Assembly (NCBI GenBank): GCA_031290815.1
Contig: JAISLO010000011.1
Span: 1-15,380 of the forward strand
Length of the DNA stretch: 15,380 nucleotides
Direction: 5' to 3'
Origin: Synergistaceae bacterium
Lineage (GTDB): Bacteria; Synergistota; Synergistia; Synergistales; Synergistaceae
Position 1 is the first letter of the stretch; each line of letters begins with the position of its first letter. Made by a program: the position numbers and the translations under genes. The notes below the pieces were generated by a model. The model did not search any database, was not told where the DNA came from, and saw only the letters and a program-made list of their open reading frames with translations. Below are positions 14,225 to 15,380 of this stretch, piece after piece.

Positions 14225-15380
14225 TCAGCCATTCATATTATCATCGTCGGAATCGTGCATCTGCTCGGGATCCTCCATGCCGTCCATGGCCTGTTCGTCG
14301 GCGTGGCTGACGCTCTTCAGCACGAGCAGGTCCGCGTTCATGAGGGACGAGATCTCCTCCAGCAGAGTTGACGGGGACGATGCGGATTCACTCAGCTTTT
14401 GCAGGACTCTCGCTCCAGCGCTGACCGCAGCCTCGCCTCCATCGGGCTGGCAGTCGTCCGACGGCCTCCCGAGGGCGCGCGAGATCACGGCGCAGGATGA
14501 CTTTGAATCGATCATCGCCTTTGCAAGCGGGGACGCCTCGGAGCAGTCGAACGCGATCTCTCCGCCGGAGAGATTGATCCTGACGTCGACGAGCGCCGCG
14601 CAGAGCGCGAGATCCACATCCAACAGCCTGGAGATGAGATCTGGCAGAATCGTGCCATCCGGGACCTCTGTCTTCTCCTCCGCCTTCGCAGGCGGCCGCG
14701 TCGGAACGGGGTCGGGCGGCGCAGCGCCGGCCGAGGGCTTGACTGCTTTATGGTCCTTGGCGTTTAAACGCACTGGGGCCCTGGGGGAGACTGTCCCCGA
14801 GGTGGAGAGGAGGTCGAACAGCAACAGGCCGGAAAAGACTTCGAGGCCAAGCCCCCAGCGCGCCTTTTGAAAGAGCGCGGCGCAGGACGAACACGCGCGT
14901 TCGAGCTCTGACGGATCCCAGTTCGGGACCTCGGATCTCAGAAACTCCAGTTCCTCCGGCGACGTCGTGATGCCGGAGACCGCCCTCTCCCTCCAGAGGC
15001 TGTAAACCCACATATCGCGAAACACCGGGTAGAGCGCGGCCAAAAACCTCTCCGGAGAAACGCCCCTGCCGAGTATTTCCTTGAGGATTGCGGACGACAA
15101 AGCCGGATCCGTACGAAGGCTCGACACCAGCCTCTCCATCTCGGCCCTGCTTCCGCCGCCGAGCATTGCCCGAACGGCGTCAGACGAGACCCGGCCGCTG
15201 CCCATCGCGAGCGCCTGCTCTGTCATGGATATGGCGTCCCTGAGGGCTCCATCCGCGTTTCGGGATATCTCCCAGAGCGCCGGCTCCTCCGCCTCGAAGC
15301 CCTCCGCAGAGGCTATGCTGTTGAGATGAGCCGCCATGTCGTCAGCAGATATCCTGTGAAAGGGAATGTGCAGACAGCGC
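14225..15380 (-). CDS. dnaX: DNA polymerase III tau subunit, clamp loader (5' end outside window)
   Basis: DnaX is the ATPase motor of the sliding clamp loader and holds the replisome together. The frame is open to the right edge, so the N-terminal part with Walker A, zinc finger and Walker B is not in the window; 384 residues are visible. They begin RCLHIPFHRISADDMAAHL, the end of the AAA+ core, and contain the sensor 2 motif region GALRDAISMTEQAL, followed by the collar helices of domain III. A Pro/Ala/Lys-rich linker (SAGAAPPDPVPTRPPAK) leads to a C-terminal domain of about 150 residues and a very acidic tail (HDSDDDNMNG). An internal ATG at 15337 is not the start. No A-rich slippery site for making a short gamma form is seen in the visible part. 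It probably leads the dnaX-dnaE-pyk-nfo string. Confidence 0.93.
   Translation of the reverse strand, partial: RCLHIPFHRISADDMAAHLNSIASAEGFEAEEPALWEISRNADGALRDAISMTEQALAMGSGRVSSDAVRAMLGGGSRAEMERLVSSLRTDPALSSAILKEILGRGVSPERFLAALYPVFRDMWVYSLWRERAVSGITTSPEELEFLRSEVPNWDPSELERACSSCAALFQKARWGLGLEVFSGLLLFDLLSTSGTVSPRAPVRLNAKDHKAVKPSAGAAPPDPVPTRPPAKAEEKTEVPDGTILPDLISRLLDVDLALCAALVDVRINLSGGEIAFDCSEASPLAKAMIDSKSSCAVISRALGRPSDDCQPDGGEAAVSAGARVLQKLSESASSPSTLLEEISSLMNADLLVLKSVSHADEQAMDGMEDPEQMHDSDDDNMNG

Noticed and set aside
14600..14870. Programmed frameshift site in dnaX that would produce gamma
   Set aside because: No A6G-type slippery heptamer is present on the coding strand in the linker region that is visible.
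1..15380. CRISPR array, tRNA, rRNA, phage or complete mobile element
   Set aside because: No regularly spaced direct repeats, cloverleaf-like sequence, rRNA motif, transposase or integrase was found on either strand.

Overview
The window reads as chromosomal DNA from an anaerobic, high-GC, double-membrane bacterium. My best guess is a member of the Synergistota. The guess rests on three things: a tungstate uptake operon whose binding protein has a non-lipoprotein signal peptide, a Firmicute-like cdaA-cdaR-glmM cluster in a GC-rich genome, and a dnaX-dnaE-pyk-nfo gene string. It is inference, not proof.

Left edge (1 to about 1120) is clearly AT-richer than the rest (19 G or C in the first 60 bases). 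It holds the 3' end of an unrecognised gene on the plus strand, a 126-base gap with a sequence resembling an insertion-sequence end, and an unrecognised gene on the minus strand whose C-terminus may be truncated or frameshifted. It looks like accessory DNA.

Region 1120-1700 has no protein gene but is rich in regulatory structure. It carries a good sigma70-like promoter (1296-1324), then an RNA that matches my memory of the molybdenum/tungsten cofactor (Moco) riboswitch (1346-1440), then a strong intrinsic terminator (1461-1491), and a second perfect hairpin (1591-1611). This leader precedes tupA, tupB and tupC (1701-4413), a complete tungstate ABC importer: binding protein, permease and ATPase with a C-terminal Mop/TOBE domain. 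The likely logic is feedback: when tungsten or molybdenum cofactor is plentiful, tup transcription is reduced.

The rest (4388-15380) lies on the minus strand. In transcription order it holds dnaX (5' end outside the window), dnaE, pyk and nfo, then a 159-base gap with a predicted promoter, then cdaA, cdaR (ybbR) and glmM. The first group covers replication, the last step of glycolysis and repair of abasic sites. The second is the classical c-di-AMP synthase, its membrane regulator and phosphoglucosamine mutase, which links c-di-AMP signalling to cell wall precursor synthesis. tupC and glmM converge and overlap by 26 bases at their 3' ends.

Several starts (tupB, cdaA, pyk) are called as TTG from ribosome binding sites and family length. 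No CRISPR array, tRNA, rRNA or complete mobile element was seen.
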